Shown here: positions 5,521 to 5,830 of the stretch, in pieces | Position numbering within the stretch: position 1 is the first letter of the stretch | Layout: the number at the start of each line of letters is the position of its first letter | NCBI GenBank assembly: GCA_937868145.1 | Contig: CALMMH010000760.1 | Coordinates: 1 to 5,830 of the forward strand | Reading direction: 5' to 3' | Origin: an uncultured Phycisphaerales bacterium | Lineage (GTDB): Bacteria; Planctomycetota; Phycisphaerae; Sedimentisphaerales; Anaerobacaceae | Length of the DNA stretch: 5,830 nucleotides | Translations under genes and position numbers: made by a program | The notes under the pieces: generated by a model | Database searches by the model: none | What the model was told of the DNA's origin: nothing | The model's input: the letters and a program-made list of their open reading frames with translations, nothing else

Positions 5521-5830
5521 GCTTCCGCACCTCGTTTCTTCCCATCAAAGAGATCATCCGCAAGGCGGTGGTCGGGCCGGCGGGCCTCGACGTGGCGACG
5601 AGCCGACTCACGATCCGCACGCGGACGTGGATCGGCGGGCGCAAGGGCGCGGACGGTGGCGTGACGGACGTGGATCTCGTTCTGCCGCAGCACTATCCGA
5701 TCCGCCAGCTCAAGATGGACGAGATCGCGAAGGCGCCTGGCTCCTATCAGGACGGAGACATCCTCGTCGATCACATTACGCCGAGCGATGGCGCGGGGAG
5801 CGGCTTCACCGTCGCGCAGCTCAACCCGTC
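5517..5830 (+). CDS. Phage protein, N-terminal part, probable CTG start (continues beyond window)
   Basis: The frame runs from a stop at 5424-5426 to the window edge with no internal stop, giving 104 residues if CTG 5517 is read as the first codon. The N-terminal residues read SFRTSFLPIKEIIRKAV, followed by strands (TSRLTIRTRTWIGG), a Gly-rich turn (GRKGADGG), VDLVLPQHYPIRQL, and then DGDILVDHITPSDGAGSGF. The mix of strands and short loops looks like a compact virion or neck protein. The proposed start makes a CTGA overlap with the preceding stop and has GAGGA just upstream. The first standard in-frame start is GTG 5568, which has no well-spaced binding site and would delete a conserved-looking N-terminus. 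I do not recognise the family; a head-completion or tail-adaptor role is a contextual guess. Confidence 0.68.
   Translation, partial: MSFRTSFLPIKEIIRKAVVGPAGLDVATSRLTIRTRTWIGGRKGADGGVTDVDLVLPQHYPIRQLKMDEIAKAPGSYQDGDILVDHITPSDGAGSGFTVAQLNP

Noticed and set aside
1..5830. Search for a defence system, retroelement, diversity-generating repeat or CRISPR array
   Set aside because: No reverse transcriptase, nuclease, toxin-antitoxin or repeat-spacer pattern was found. The tandem paralogs are too diverged in DNA and lack an accompanying reverse transcriptase to be a template/variable repeat pair.

Overview
The window is a stretch of a tailed-phage or prophage genome from a G+C-rich host. It covers the capsid part of the virion-assembly module. 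All genes lie on the + strand and are packed tightly: most gaps are under 60 bases and several starts overlap the preceding stop. I see no tRNA, rRNA, CRISPR, insertion sequence, integrase or host housekeeping gene. The host cannot be named from the sequence. The strong G or C bias at third codon positions only says it is high-G+C. Whether the element is free or integrated cannot be judged, because no attachment site or host flank is present.

Layout. Positions 2-76 hold the last codons of an upstream gene. Next come a small coiled-coil protein (80-457) and a small, probably beta-rich, putative virion protein (487-861). A 115-base gap with two short hairpins (862-976) precedes a putative scaffolding protein (977-1624). 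The major capsid protein follows (1679-2761), and then two tandem paralogous beta-rich proteins that are candidate capsid decoration or fibre proteins (2776-3195 and 3203-3616). A putative head-tail adaptor with an apparent inserted beta domain is at 3623-4231.

From 4232 to the end is a translationally coupled run of small genes. It contains an unknown 105-residue protein, a 58-residue zinc-finger protein, a 108-residue protein with four CxxC pairs, an unknown 160-residue protein starting at GTG, and the first part of a further gene that appears to start at CTG (5517 onward).

How the genes fit together. Scaffold and coat protein would build the procapsid. The tandem pair is placed where phages usually encode proteins that bind the finished capsid lattice. 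The adaptor-like protein and some of the later genes would form the neck joining head to tail. Terminase and portal are probably upstream and tail genes downstream, but neither is visible here.

The most notable points are the tandem duplication, which has a 17-residue block identical in protein yet changed in most synonymous positions; the likely CTG start; the two adjacent zinc-ribbon genes inside a structural operon; and the beta insertion in the adaptor. I found no convincing evidence of a defence system or other novel system. This reads as a divergent but recognisable phage head module.
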